DNA of 64,000 bases from Paenibacillus glycanilyticus (GCF_023715145.1 NZ_JAMBNP010000001.1:1083538-1147537); one strand, 5' to 3'. Numbered from the stretch's first letter, positions 30,151 to 40,299 are shown. Made by a program: numbers and translations. The notes: generated from the letters alone by a model not told the origin.

Positions 30151-31020
30151 CTATTCCTTCACGGCGCCCATCGTCAATCCTTGCACAAAAAAACGCTGCA
30201 GGAACGGGTAAACGATTAATATGGGAAGCGCTCCAATTAATATTTGAGCCGAACGTACGGTTCTTTCCGAAAGGACCTGCAATTGTCCGGGATCGATATT
30301 GGTATTCCTCATATCTCCGCTTTGTATAATCGTCTGAAGAAACGTTGCCAGCGGATATTGCCTGTAATCGGTCATATAGATTAATCCGTCGAACCAAGAG
30401 TTCCAGTGCCAGACCATCGCAAATAACGACAGCGTGGCCAGAGAAGGAAGCGATAAAGGAAGATAAATCGAAGTCAAGGATCTTAAGTAACCGGCTCCGT
30501 CAATATGCGCGGCCTCCTCAAGTTCTTTTGGGATTGCACGAAAAAACTGCATCATGAGAATGGTATTAAACACGTTAACTGCCGATGGCAGGATAAGAGC
30601 CCAAAGCGTGTTGGTTAAATGAAGCCCTGTAACTACCATATAGGTTGGAATGAGTCCGCCATTAAAGAGCATGGTAAAGACAAAAAACCAGGAATAAAAA
30701 GCCCTTCCGTAAAACGAGCGCGACAAGGTATACGCCGCTGTGACGGTCAGCATCATAGAAAGCAGAGTACCGGCAACCGTCCGCTCTACAGATAGAACCA
30801 GAGAGTGCAGGAACAAGGGATTATCCAGCGTTCTCAGATAGGCCTCTTTGTTAAACCCAACTGGCCAGAAATAAACCTGATTTGCCGTTGCTGCAGAACT
30901 CGAGCTGAAAGAAACAGCGGCCACATGGACAAGCGGCAGAATACATAATATGGATATAACCGTAAGCAGCAGCGCATTCGACGATGCAAACCAACGATAT
31001 CGGAGTGTGTTACGATACAT
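30151..31020 (-). CDS. Carbohydrate ABC transporter permease (LplC/YtcP-like)
   Basis: A 289-residue CUT1 permease with six helices. The EAA loop reads ELEEAAHIDGAGYLRSLTSIYLPLS and the C-terminus LQRFFVQGLTMGAVKE is typical. It follows its partner permease by 19 bases and precedes the kinase gene by 35 bases, so transporter and two-component system form one five-gene operon (33704 down to 26791). Confidence 0.9.
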   Translation of the reverse strand: MYRNTLRYRWFASSNALLLTVISILCILPLVHVAAVSFSSSSAATANQVYFWPVGFNKEAYLRTLDNPLFLHSLVLSVERTVAGTLLSMMLTVTAAYTLSRSFYGRAFYSWFFVFTMLFNGGLIPTYMVVTGLHLTNTLWALILPSAVNVFNTILMMQFFRAIPKELEEAAHIDGAGYLRSLTSIYLPLSLPSLATLSLFAMVWHWNSWFDGLIYMTDYRQYPLATFLQTIIQSGDMRNTNIDPGQLQVLSERTVRSAQILIGALPILIVYPFLQRFFVQGLTMGAVKE

Positions 31021-31039
31021 AAGATCAGCCTGCCTTTAC

Positions 31040-31948
31040 TTAAAAAATACGATAATTGCCAAACCGGTAAGCAAGTCTATACGACACGACAATTAATACA
31101 AAGCTGACTGCCGATTTGAACAAGCCGACTGCTGTCGCAAAACTAAACGATCCGCCCATTAGGCCAACCCGGTATACGAAGGTGTCGATTATATCCCCTT
31201 CTCGATATACAAGCGGGTTATACAGGTTAAATATCTGATCAAAGCCGGCATTCAGAATGTTACCCAGAGCCAGCGTACTCACAACAAGTATGACGGGCAC
31301 CATTGCCGGCAAAGTAACATGCAGCGTCTGCTTGAAACGGCCGGCGCCATCTATTTCAGCAGCTTCATACAAGGCCATATTGATTCCGCTCATGGCGGCG
31401 AGATAAATAATGGTTGAGAAGCCAAACTCTTTCCACACATCGCTGATAATGACCGTAATACGAAACCAAGTGCCATCTCCTAGAAAGAAAATGGGATCTG
31501 CGCCCGTGAAGGAGAGCAGATTATTAACAATACCTTTATTCCCCAGTACGTCTGTGAGAATACCGCCAAGGATGACCCAAGATAGAAAATGCGGCAAATA
31601 GACGAAAGTTTGAACAAAGCGTTTGAATACAACTGCTCTCACTTCGTTAAGCAGCAGTGTAAACACAATAGGCACCACGGTGTTCGCTACTATTTTAAGA
31701 GATGCTATCAGTAGAGTATTGTAAATAACCTGAACACTGTCCGGATACGAAAACATATATCGAAAATGCGCAAGTCCGGCCCACGGCGAATGAAGAATGC
31801 CGAGACGGGGCTTATAATCCTGGAATGCCATGAGCAGACCAGCCATAGGAGCATAATTGAATATAAGCAGACAGATGATTGACGGCAATATAAGCAAATG
31901 AAGAGGAAGCTGGCGAATAAATCTTATCCTGCCTTTTTTCCATTCCAT
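31040..31948 (-). CDS. Carbohydrate ABC transporter permease (LplB/YteP-like)
   Basis: A 302-residue CUT1 permease: N-terminus LPLHLLILPSIICLLIF, six helices, EAA loop ALYEAAEIDGAGRFKQTLHV. It is the second gene of the binding protein-permease-permease-YesM-YesN operon. Confidence 0.9.
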   Translation of the reverse strand: MEWKKGRIRFIRQLPLHLLILPSIICLLIFNYAPMAGLLMAFQDYKPRLGILHSPWAGLAHFRYMFSYPDSVQVIYNTLLIASLKIVANTVVPIVFTLLLNEVRAVVFKRFVQTFVYLPHFLSWVILGGILTDVLGNKGIVNNLLSFTGADPIFFLGDGTWFRITVIISDVWKEFGFSTIIYLAAMSGINMALYEAAEIDGAGRFKQTLHVTLPAMVPVILVVSTLALGNILNAGFDQIFNLYNPLVYREGDIIDTFVYRVGLMGGSFSFATAVGLFKSAVSFVLIVVSYRLAYRFGNYRIF

Positions 31949-32042
31949 TGTCTGTGCAGCTCCTTCCTATTTCCATTGTAAGAGCGAGACAGACCTAACG
32001 TTTCAATCCCTTGCGCAAGGCCTGCCGCTATTGATGCAATCC

Positions 32043-33704
32043 TTATTTTTTAACCGCTTGGTACCAATCATTTACTTCTTTGGTGATCTCGTCACCACCC
32101 GATGATTTCCATTTTTTCACGAAGCTGTCGAACGAATCTGGCGACTCTTGCCCGTAAATAATTTTCAAGAATGTTTCGTTTTCCATCTTGCGAAGCAATT
32201 CGCCCTTCTGCGCCATTGTCTTCGTTGGCGGTCCGGTGAATTGATCATATACAGCAGCGTCATCGATATAGGTTTGAAGAACAGCAGCCGCATCAGCCCA
32301 CTTTTTCGGTCTTGCGGAGAAATATTTCTCATATGGGGTTTCCGGTTTAACGTCCTGACCAAGCTTGGCCATTACTTCAAGCTCCTTTTTCGGCGTTTGA
32401 ATATCATTGCCGTAGATAGAATATTTCTTTACATCGATCCAGCCGCCGGGGATTTTATCGTGATCATATACCGGTTCTCCGTTAACCATGACATAGTCGT
32501 AGCCCTCCGCCCAACCGTTGGCCAGCTCCGATTCGGGATCGTAAAAACCTGGTCCCATAATGGCATCCAGATAATTAAAGAAGGCTTCCATATACTTAAA
32601 GTCCTTGTTGAAATAAAAACGGACGGAAGATTGCGGTTCGCTGCCAAATCCCATGTTTCCGTCTACGCCCGCAGGAATCGGAACAGGGACATAATCAAAC
32701 TTCATATCTGCATTAAACGGAAACGTCGCCATCCAGGTGGGTCCGAATACCATGCCCGATTTTCCTTGGACAAAGCTCTCCGCCGCCTTCGCTTCATCCT
32801 GCACGCCAGCGTCTTTATCCAAATAACCTTTGCTCATCCATTCGCTAAGTTTAGCGAGTCCTTGCTTGACCGTCTGTTGAATGGATCCGTATTGCAGCGT
32901 TCCATCCTCTGCTTCTGTCCAATAAGTCGGAACGGCTTTTTTACCGAAAATAAAGTCGCTTGAAACCATGTAGGTATCTTTAACGGCCGATACGCCTTTT
33001 TTTAGAGACACAGACAAACCAATAGTATCCTTGACTCCATTTCCGTCCGGGTCTTTATTTACAAACGCATCCATGACGGTTTCCATTTCTTCAATTGTTT
33101 TTGGCGCCTTGAGCCCCAGCTTGTCCAACCAGTCCTGACGTATCCATAAGACACTGAAGGAACTGTTCGCATTAAAGGTCGGAAGTCCGTAATGCTTGCC
33201 ATCGTAGGTCACCGTGTTCCAGATTTCAGGATATTGCGCGTACAGCTCTTTGATTCGCGGCGATGCATATTTATCAAACGCTTCGTCTATTGACATCACC
33301 TTGCCGGAATCAACAACCTGGTTCTCCAAAGTCGGGTCGCTTAACGTAAATACGTCCGGCAGCTTGTCATTGGAATTAAGCAGCAGCCGGAGTCTGGTGG
33401 AGTAAGCTTCTCCGGTACCAACCGTCCAATCTACCTTGAAATTGATTCCAAACCTTTCCTTCGCCCACCGGGTATGAACATTATCTTCAATACTTTCGCC
33501 ATTTTTAAATTGATTGTCTGAGCCGACAACTCGTCCCAGCGTAATCGTGGCCTCTCCTTTTGTTGAATTTCCGTTGCTTCCCTGCTCGTTCTGATTCGAG
33601 CTTGAATTCGAATTCGGATCAGATGAGCTGCAACCGGCTGCAGTCAACAGAGCAAGACCGGCAATAAGGGCGATTGACGTTTTTCTTGTGATTCTTTTTT
33701 TCAT
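32043..33704 (-). CDS. Extracellular solute-binding lipoprotein (LplA/YtcQ-like)
   Basis: A 553-residue sugar-binding lipoprotein with signal peptide and lipobox TAAGC (Cys25), then a Ser/Asn-rich linker. The body has the YtcQ-type features (LGLKAPKTIEEMETVMDAF, KDPDGNGVKDTIGL). An AGGAGG-like site precedes the ATG. It is first in the five-gene operon and divergent from the second GH42 gene, so its ligand is likely a beta-galactoside or fucosylated oligosaccharide (inference). Confidence 0.9.
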   Translation of the reverse strand: MKKRITRKTSIALIAGLALLTAAGCSSSDPNSNSSSNQNEQGSNGNSTKGEATITLGRVVGSDNQFKNGESIEDNVHTRWAKERFGINFKVDWTVGTGEAYSTRLRLLLNSNDKLPDVFTLSDPTLENQVVDSGKVMSIDEAFDKYASPRIKELYAQYPEIWNTVTYDGKHYGLPTFNANSSFSVLWIRQDWLDKLGLKAPKTIEEMETVMDAFVNKDPDGNGVKDTIGLSVSLKKGVSAVKDTYMVSSDFIFGKKAVPTYWTEAEDGTLQYGSIQQTVKQGLAKLSEWMSKGYLDKDAGVQDEAKAAESFVQGKSGMVFGPTWMATFPFNADMKFDYVPVPIPAGVDGNMGFGSEPQSSVRFYFNKDFKYMEAFFNYLDAIMGPGFYDPESELANGWAEGYDYVMVNGEPVYDHDKIPGGWIDVKKYSIYGNDIQTPKKELEVMAKLGQDVKPETPYEKYFSARPKKWADAAAVLQTYIDDAAVYDQFTGPPTKTMAQKGELLRKMENETFLKIIYGQESPDSFDSFVKKWKSSGGDEITKEVNDWYQAVKK

Positions 33705-33918
33705 TTCACGACCTCCTTGTATTGGTTTGATTCTCAGTATACTGCCCTCCTCTAAAGCGATTAAATATAAATAAAACGATAAATATATAACTATTTTGGT
33801 CAGTATTTTAGATGTTCATATTTTTATATAATTAAATATATTTTTTATATTTCTTATTTACATTACAGCATCTAATATAGTTTGTATCTTTTATAATTTT
33901 TATATGGCGGTGATCAAC

Positions 33919-35931
33919 TTGCTGTTTGCGGGAACTAACTACCATCCGCACGACTGGCCACCAGAGCGGTGGAGACGCGACATTGAATTAATGCGCGAGG
34001 CTTCTTTTAATATAGTACGTCTCGGGCATTTATGCTGGGACAGCTATGAGCCTTCTGAAGGGAATTTTACTTTTGATTGGTTTGATGAGGTTATGGACCT
34101 GTTTCATGAAGCCGGAATCAAGGTCGTACTCGATATTGCCACCCGACCTGCTCCTACATGGCTACACAAAAAATATCCCGGCATCAGCCTGACGGATTCA
34201 AACGGAAATCGAATGGAAGCGCAATCGCGTTATATGGATGATATCGGGCATCCAGCGTTTCAGGAATATGCGTTAAGATTTGCCGAAAAGCTGGTGCGCC
34301 GGTATCGAAACCACCCTGCGCTGTATGCTTTTGGTTTGTGCAACGAGCTTGGCTCCGGTGCCCCTTCTTATTCCAACGCAGCCAGAGAACGTTTTGTTGA
34401 CTGGCTGGCAACTAAATACGAAACGATTGAAAATCTGAATGCAGCCTGGACTACCCAGAGATGGTCGCGTAAGCTAAACAGTTTCCAAGATGTCGTCCTC
34501 CCCATATCCGGACACATCCAAGGCGCTCCGGAACGCGTTCTGGATATGTGGCGTTTCTATTCCGACGAAACGTTAGCCTATATGCATAGCTTGAGCATGC
34601 TGGTCAAAAAATTAGCTCCTGGTGCAAGAGAGACGACCAATCATTGGTCCGAAAATCCCGGTTACGGGTTCGATTATTTGAAGCAATACCGGGATATTGT
34701 GGATTTGCCGGGCATAGGCTTCTATCCGGGCACCAACCCTGAAGATAGGCGTGCTTTGACTGCCGCGTGCTTCTTCATGGATCATCGGACTGGGGAGCTT
34801 GACGAGCCGATATGGTGTCTCGAATTCCAGACAGGTGATTTTGGAGGCTACGGCTCTCCGCGCAAAGCGATGAGAATGTATGCCTACTTGTCACTCATTC
34901 ATAGATCCCAAGCGGTTTGCGCATGGACCTGGCGCTCCATGCTGGGCGGTGAGGAGCAGTATATATTCGGTCTGCTCGATCATGACGGCATTCCGGGATG
35001 GAAGTATGATGAATTCAAGCAATTCTCGGAAGAATTCAAGCTGCTGCAGGACCGTGGCTTCCCTAGAAAGCCGCAACCGGAGATTGCCATTGCTTATTCT
35101 TATGAAAGTTTGAAGGTAATGGCCGGCAACCGGAGCTTCTACAAAACAGATTATACCCATCAGGTGCTTCAAGCCTACGAGGCGCTTGTAAGAGCTAATC
35201 TGGATTGCAACATCGTAAATTTGCGAGATATGCGCAAGGACTACAAGATATTGATTGTGCCTGGCCATGCAGTAATGGACAAGGCCTCCGCTGCGGCCAT
35301 TCGTTCCTATGTGGAGAATGGCGGAACCGTCATTATGACGGCCTACTCGGCGAAGGTTAACGAGCATAACCAGGTATTCGACACTACCCTGCCTGGTGAA
35401 CTAAGCGATGTATTCGGCATCCGCTGCGGAGCCTTCATGCGAACCAGAAGCCATACTCCCGTTGAGAATGCGGGTGGATTGGAGAAGGCTGAACTCCGGC
35501 TGGAAAGAGAGCGGCCGGCTATCCTTCTTGGGGGAAATGAACATGTGCCTGAAATCGATTATTATGAAATTCTCGAAACTCGCACTGCCAAGGCAATGGC
35601 ATCTTTCACAAATACGCTTGAATTATCGCCTGCCGTTACGAGAAACATTTACGGCAAGGGAGAAGCCATTTATGTCGCTATTCCTGCCGACACTTCCTTT
35701 TTAAGCTCGATGCTTGAGCAATTATATCAGAAACTGGGGGTTAACCCAGGGCCAACTACACCTCTTGGCGTAGTCGCCCGCAAGCTGGAAGATGATTCTA
35801 CCATCTATGTGAACACAACGGGCACGGATCAAACCATTCAAATCAACAAGCCTGCAAAAGGATTATTGACCGGTCGTCATTACGAGCAAGTGATGGTCTT
35901 GAGCGGATACGAAGCAGAATTGCTAATTTAA
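33919..35931 (+). CDS. Beta-galactosidase, GH42 (second copy, TTG start)
   Basis: A 670-residue GH42 enzyme. The N-terminus LLFAGTNYHPHDWPPERW matches the family start; acid/base Glu143 is in LCNELG and nucleophile Glu302 in WCLEFQT. An ATG at 33904 lacks any ribosome binding site, whereas GGCGGTGATC, a long match to the 16S rRNA tail, directly precedes the TTG at 33919. It is only distantly similar to the first GH42, so it probably has another substrate. A GH29 gene follows 28 bases later, so the two form an operon divergent from the transporter. Confidence 0.88.
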   Translation: MLFAGTNYHPHDWPPERWRRDIELMREASFNIVRLGHLCWDSYEPSEGNFTFDWFDEVMDLFHEAGIKVVLDIATRPAPTWLHKKYPGISLTDSNGNRMEAQSRYMDDIGHPAFQEYALRFAEKLVRRYRNHPALYAFGLCNELGSGAPSYSNAARERFVDWLATKYETIENLNAAWTTQRWSRKLNSFQDVVLPISGHIQGAPERVLDMWRFYSDETLAYMHSLSMLVKKLAPGARETTNHWSENPGYGFDYLKQYRDIVDLPGIGFYPGTNPEDRRALTAACFFMDHRTGELDEPIWCLEFQTGDFGGYGSPRKAMRMYAYLSLIHRSQAVCAWTWRSMLGGEEQYIFGLLDHDGIPGWKYDEFKQFSEEFKLLQDRGFPRKPQPEIAIAYSYESLKVMAGNRSFYKTDYTHQVLQAYEALVRANLDCNIVNLRDMRKDYKILIVPGHAVMDKASAAAIRSYVENGGTVIMTAYSAKVNEHNQVFDTTLPGELSDVFGIRCGAFMRTRSHTPVENAGGLEKAELRLERERPAILLGGNEHVPEIDYYEILETRTAKAMASFTNTLELSPAVTRNIYGKGEAIYVAIPADTSFLSSMLEQLYQKLGVNPGPTTPLGVVARKLEDDSTIYVNTTGTDQTIQINKPAKGLLTGRHYEQVMVLSGYEAELLI

Positions 35932-35959
35932 CGACTACGACTATTGGAGGAGACTTATT

Positions 35960-37402
35960 ATGACCATGACCGAACAAATCAAACATGCCGCGCAGATCGT
36001 GCCGTCAGCAAGACAATTGGCTTGGCAAGAGCTTGAGTTCTATTCCTTTATTCATTTCGGGGTCAATACGTTTACGGATAAAGAATGGGGTCTTGGCGAC
36101 GAGGAGCCCTCCATTTTTAATCCAACCGAATTTGACGCAAAGCAATGGGTTGAGGTATGCAAATCGGCAGGCATGAAAGGGCTGATCCTAACCTGCAAAC
36201 ATCATGACGGCTTCTGTCTATGGCCAAGCGCATACACCGATCACTCGGTCAAGAACAGTCCGTGGCGAGACGGAGAAGGCGACTTAGTTAGAGAAGTAGC
36301 AGATGCATGCCGCGAAGGCGGTCTGGCCTTTGGCGTATATCTGTCGCCATGGGATCGGCATGATGAGCGTTACGGAACGGATGAGTATAACAACTACTTC
36401 AAGGATCAGCTTCGAGAGCTTCTCACCAACTATGGGGATGTCTTTTGTGTGTGGTTTGACGGCGCGTGCGGAGAAGGACCTAATGGCTTAAAGCAGATTT
36501 ACGATTGGGACGGCTATTACAAGGTCATTCGCGAGCATCAGCCGAATGCGGTTATTTCCGTATGCGGCCCGGATGTTCGATGGTGCGGCAATGAAGCAGG
36601 CCATACCCGGGACTCGGAATGGAGCGTTGTTCCCGAAGAGCTTCAGGATTGCGAGAAAATTCAGGAGGATTCTCAGCATGTGGACGATGGCGAATTCTCA
36701 AAACGCTCTAATTCACGCGACGAGAATCTGGGAAGCAGAGAAGCCATTAAAAGCAAAGATAAGCTTATATGGTATCCCGCTGAAGTGAATACGTCCATCC
36801 GGCCAGGCTGGTTCTACCACTCTGCCGAAGACGACAAGGTAAGAAGCCTTGAAGCTCTGCTCGATATTTATTACAAAGCGGTTGGAGGAAACTCTACCTT
36901 TCTGTTGAACTTGCCTCCCGACAAACGAGGGCTTATCCATGAGAACGATGCTCGACGCATGGCGGAGCTTGGCCAAGTTATCCGAACTGTATTTGATCAA
37001 AATCTTGCCTCCGGAGCTCTTGCAGTCGCAGAGGAATCGCTTGACGATAACCATAACGCGATGCGTATGCTTGATGGCAACAAGGATTCTTACTGGCGTC
37101 CACGAGAAGGTACAGAGCGGGCGGTTATTGACATTGACCTAAAATCAGTACGTACCTTCGATACAATTGTACTGCAAGAGCATATTCGCTCTGGTCAACG
37201 TATTGAAAAGCTTCGTATAGAGGTTTTGGAGGACGACACATGGAAGCCGCTTGCCGGATGTACGATTGTGGGCTATAAACGTATTCTCACCTTCGATAAG
37301 ACGACAGCAAGACAGATTAGATTGGTGATCGAGGAGTCCCGTTGGTGTCCAACGATTTCCGGGTTTGAAGTATATAACAACGAGGGAAATCCAACCTCAT
37401 GA
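35960..37402 (+). CDS. Alpha-L-fucosidase, GH29 with C-terminal F5/8-type domain
   Basis: A 480-residue GH29 enzyme: FYSFIHFGVNTFTDKEWG, HHDGF at 81-85 and VWFDGACGEG with predicted nucleophile Asp167. From about residue 345 a discoidin-like (F5/8 type C) module follows (NHNAMRMLDGNKDSYWRP, TFDTIVLQEHIRSGQR). This architecture is typical of the GH29 subgroup acting on alpha-1,3/1,4-linked fucose. GGAGGAG precedes the ATG. It is cotranscribed with the GH42 gene, fitting stepwise removal of fucose and galactose. Confidence 0.9.
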   Translation: MTMTEQIKHAAQIVPSARQLAWQELEFYSFIHFGVNTFTDKEWGLGDEEPSIFNPTEFDAKQWVEVCKSAGMKGLILTCKHHDGFCLWPSAYTDHSVKNSPWRDGEGDLVREVADACREGGLAFGVYLSPWDRHDERYGTDEYNNYFKDQLRELLTNYGDVFCVWFDGACGEGPNGLKQIYDWDGYYKVIREHQPNAVISVCGPDVRWCGNEAGHTRDSEWSVVPEELQDCEKIQEDSQHVDDGEFSKRSNSRDENLGSREAIKSKDKLIWYPAEVNTSIRPGWFYHSAEDDKVRSLEALLDIYYKAVGGNSTFLLNLPPDKRGLIHENDARRMAELGQVIRTVFDQNLASGALAVAEESLDDNHNAMRMLDGNKDSYWRPREGTERAVIDIDLKSVRTFDTIVLQEHIRSGQRIEKLRIEVLEDDTWKPLAGCTIVGYKRILTFDKTTARQIRLVIEESRWCPTISGFEVYNNEGNPTS

Positions 37403-37481
37403 TAAGCTCCCTTTACAGCAGACAGGTGAAAAAATAAATCCTGTTTCTGTAGGAGCATATACTTGAAAAGTAACGTCATAA

Positions 37482-37529
37482 GAGCGCCTCCTTGATGTGT
37501 TGTCTACAAACCCATCATAAGAGGCGCTC
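37482..37529 (+). terminator. Hairpin after the GH42-GH29 operon
   Basis: GAGCGCCTC / GAGGCGCTC arms with a 30-base loop, followed by CTTATTTT. A long-loop terminator is plausible. Confidence 0.5.
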
Positions 37530-37559
37530 CTTATTTTCAAAGCTCATGTCTCATAAAGT

Positions 37560-37865
37560 CAAAATGTCGCTGAGTAAAATGGGAATGATGGCCAAGGGCA
37601 AAGCAGCCTAATAGTGTCTTAATGACGAACAGCACGGTTATTAAAGCTGTACCTACTCCGGATTAAAAATAGATTTAAAGATAATACCGACAACAAGCAT
37701 CGGGATGATTGATAGCATAAATAGAATGACGCGATGAAAATTTTTGAGCCGGACCTCCTTATTTGCTAGAATTGCAAGCAGCAATCCGATTATTATCTTT
37801 AGTAAAATCGTAAATACCGTGAAAATCACCCTCAACCTTCTACAACCATGAGCGTTTACAGGCAA
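37560..37865 (-). pseudogene. Remnant of a sugar ABC transporter permease
   Basis: The minus strand encodes FTILLKIIIGLLLAILANKE and then PMLVVGIIFKSIFNPE, which matches helix 2-3 of MalF-type CUT1 permeases. A TAG at 37653 stands exactly where these proteins have Tyr in the NPEYG motif, and the frame continues GTALITVLFV after it. N- and C-terminal parts are missing. It lies next to sigK copy D, and an orphan binding protein is found at 40352-41731, so a transporter seems to have been lost here. Confidence 0.65.
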
Positions 37866-37872
37866 AATTAAA

Positions 37873-37907
37873 CGGCCTCAGTCCCGTGGCATTCAGGACT
37901 AAGGCCG
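37873..37907 (-). terminator. Hairpin downstream of sigK copy D
   Basis: CGGCCT..AGTCC pairs with GGACT..AGGCCG around an 11-base loop; T-rich sequence follows on the minus strand and GTGTTTTTATTT on the plus strand. Confidence 0.6.
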
Positions 37908-37958
37908 CCTAGTGTTTTTATTTATTTGTAGTGTCTACTTGACGGGGTGCAGTTTAAA

Positions 37959-38351
37959 AATCCCCAATTCCTTCGCAATCTCCCGTTGCGTCCGCTCATC
38001 CCCGCCATGCTCCCGTTCGTCGAGGATATCGAGATTGCGGTAGATTTTGCTCTTCTCAATCTTCAGCTGCACCCGGTCTATGACATCACCGGCCTCCGTG
38101 CCAAGAATGACGATCAGCGTAATTTCATGGCCTTCCTTATCCGTACCAATCGGGTCATGCAAGGATACAACCTTGCGTGTTTTCTTCAATGAACGAAGAT
38201 GCATAAGTATTTCGTTCTCAATACAACGTGCGGCAAATGTTGCCAGTTTTGTGCCTTTTCCGGTCTGAAAGCTCTCAATAGCCTTAATCAATCCAATCGT
38301 GCCAATTGAGATCAGATCCTCGAGATCTTCCCCTGTGTTATCGAATTTTTT
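37959..38351 (-). pseudogene. sigK 3' half, decayed (copy D)
   Basis: The minus strand reads [19 protein letters not shown] through [15 protein letters not shown], so it starts at the same codon as copies B and C. It has missense changes ([27 protein letters not shown]), an in-frame loss of 11 codons ([11 protein letters not shown]) and loses homology after KELGI, ending FKLHPVK and stop. It lacks the sigK promoter-recognition end and should be non-functional. The conserved junction sequence lies at its 5' end. Confidence 0.9.
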
Positions 38352-38374
38352 GACATTGTGAACACGAAACGATG
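38352..38374 (-). repeat. Conserved junction sequence at the 5' end of sigK copy D
   Basis: On the minus strand this contains GTTTCGTGTTCACAATGTC directly before the AAAAAATTCGATAA of sigK. The same 23 nt occur at copies C and B. Intact sigK has a different but related sequence here (CACATAGTA in place of CACAATGTC). Confidence 0.85.
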
Positions 38375-38602
38375 CAGTGCCAACTACACGATTGGATATG
38401 CGAATTCACCTTGTGCGACCACTAGAGCTGCTATCCCTTGCCTTCCAAATTTATTCAATTCATTTAAGTTGCCTGTCTAATTATAGATTTTTCACCTTAG
38501 CGATTATAGAGCTTTATTGAAAGTGATTGAAGTCATTTAAATCTAAACCTATCATGAAAGAAATAAAAAAACGGTCGCAACAAACCGGCTGCCCGTGCAT
38601 TA

Positions 38603-39427
38603 TTAAGACCAGGGTATATTCTGCTCTGCTAATAATAGTTTGATCGCTCTTGAAGCAACAATGAATAATTCCGGCTTGCTAAGCCCATTCAGTCTCCCAG
38701 CGGCCCGCAGATGTGGTTCCAGCGACAGATATCCGCAATATCCTTTTTGCTTCAATACTTGTAAAAGCTGCCTCAACTGTCCATCTCCTTCACCGGATGG
38801 AACAACTGAACCAGTCTCCATGACAGCGTCTTTAATATGAATATAGGAGATATATTCATCCAACAAAGGATAGGCTTCAGTTACTGGACTCACCTTACAT
38901 TGCACGAAATTTGCCGGATCAAAGGCAGCGCGTAAATAAGGCGATGATATGGCTTGTAACAAATCCCGGCACCTTTCGCCGTTGTCCCCATAAATATGGC
39001 TTTCATTTTCGTGTAGTAAAACGATACCTGCTCTCTCCGCCAATTGCACAAGACTTTGCATGCGCGAGAGAACTTCCGAACGGTAGCGATCATGTTCACC
39101 GTCAGGAATATAAAAAGAAAAAATACGGACATATGAAACCTGAAAAAACGATGCAAGCCATATTGCCTTCCTGGCCTCTTCGAGATGCAGATCAAAATTG
39201 TCGGTTATTTTAATTTTACCTAATGGAGAGCCTATGGAAGATACCTGAAACCCCCTGTCCTCTAATATTCCTTTTACTTTTACGGCTTCATCATCAGTGA
39301 GCTGTAATGCATTTTTCCCCCAAACGCTTCGCAGCTCTAGATGATGGATTTGTTCCGATTCGAGGACATCCAGCTGAATATCCAATTCTGATGCGATTTC
39401 ATCAGCAAAGCCTGTTAATGTAATCAT
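38603..39427 (-). CDS. Sugar phosphate isomerase/epimerase family protein (AP endonuclease 2 fold)
   Basis: A 274-residue TIM-barrel protein of the xylose isomerase-like group: FADEIASELDIQLDVLE at the start, HHLELRSVWGKN, LLHENESHIYGD, AAFDPANFVQ, YIHIKDAV and YLSLEPHL, which supply the metal-binding Glu/His/Asp residues. An upstream ATG at 39445 exists but AGGGAG fits the ATG at 39427. It is divergent from an AraC regulator (53-base gap between starts). The sugar is unknown. Confidence 0.85.
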   Translation of the reverse strand: MITLTGFADEIASELDIQLDVLESEQIHHLELRSVWGKNALQLTDDEAVKVKGILEDRGFQVSSIGSPLGKIKITDNFDLHLEEARKAIWLASFFQVSYVRIFSFYIPDGEHDRYRSEVLSRMQSLVQLAERAGIVLLHENESHIYGDNGERCRDLLQAISSPYLRAAFDPANFVQCKVSPVTEAYPLLDEYISYIHIKDAVMETGSVVPSGEGDGQLRQLLQVLKQKGYCGYLSLEPHLRAAGRLNGLSKPELFIVASRAIKLLLAEQNIPWS

Positions 39428-39480
39428 AACGATCTCCCTTTGCATGTAATCTATATATGCTCTATAGGAGGCGAACCATA

Positions 39481-40263
39481 TTGGACCTAGAACACCATCC
39501 CTATCTTGTTCCTAATATCTTTTTGTTTGTTGATCGAAGATGTTATCCGGATTGGACCATACAAAAGGCTAGAATCAGCTTTCACGATCTCACCTTTGTT
39601 ATTGAAGGAAAGGCTAATTACTATATTGACGGCAAGAAATTCACCGCTGAAGCAGGAGATCTCATCTATGTTCCTAGCGGCAGTGTGCGGGAAGCTCATA
39701 CCTTTAAAGATACTCCTATGCATTCCTATCCTTTTAACTTCTACTGGGCAGATCCTCATAATCATATTCACATGCCCTTTCAGGGGCTGACGAAAAAGGT
39801 TATCACGAAAGAGATCCTAAGCTATCTGCGTGAATTTAACCATGTGTGGATGAGCAAGCAGCCTTATTACCATATTCAGGCACGGGCACTATTCGAATTG
39901 ATCATCCACCGTCTGTTAACCAGCTTTCACCGAAATTTACCAACCTCTTTGGATCCCCGAATAAAGAAGCTTATAGAATATTTAACAGAACATTACTCAG
40001 ATCATATAGCTATTAATGAAATCGCAGAAGGTTTGAGACTGCATCCTGTGTACTTCGGAAAGCTATTCAAGCAGAATACCGGAATGTCTTTCAAAGAATA
40101 TGTCAACCGCATCCGGATCAATAACGCAGAAATGATGCTTTCTTCCGGTGATTTCACCGTTAAGGATGCCGCAGAGCGCTGCGGCATCCAAGATATCTAT
40201 TATTTCAGCAAAGTATTTAAAGAGATAAAGGGATATCCTCCATCCGCCGCCAAAATAAAATGA
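39481..40263 (+). CDS. AraC-family transcriptional regulator (TTG start)
   Basis: A 260-residue AraC protein. The cupin half includes HDLTFVIEGKANYYIDGKKF and EAGDLIYVPSGSVREAHTF; the C-terminal half has IAINEIAEGLRLHPVYFGKLF and VKDAAERCGIQDIYYFSKVF. AGGAGG at 39466-39471 dictates the TTG at 39481. It is divergent from the isomerase gene and convergent with an orphan binding protein gene, sharing a terminator with it. Confidence 0.85.
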   Translation: MDLEHHPYLVPNIFLFVDRRCYPDWTIQKARISFHDLTFVIEGKANYYIDGKKFTAEAGDLIYVPSGSVREAHTFKDTPMHSYPFNFYWADPHNHIHMPFQGLTKKVITKEILSYLREFNHVWMSKQPYYHIQARALFELIIHRLLTSFHRNLPTSLDPRIKKLIEYLTEHYSDHIAINEIAEGLRLHPVYFGKLFKQNTGMSFKEYVNRIRINNAEMMLSSGDFTVKDAAERCGIQDIYYFSKVFKEIKGYPPSAAKIK

Positions 40264-40299
40264 TCTTCGTGTTATAACGGCATAGCAGATGAAAGACAG

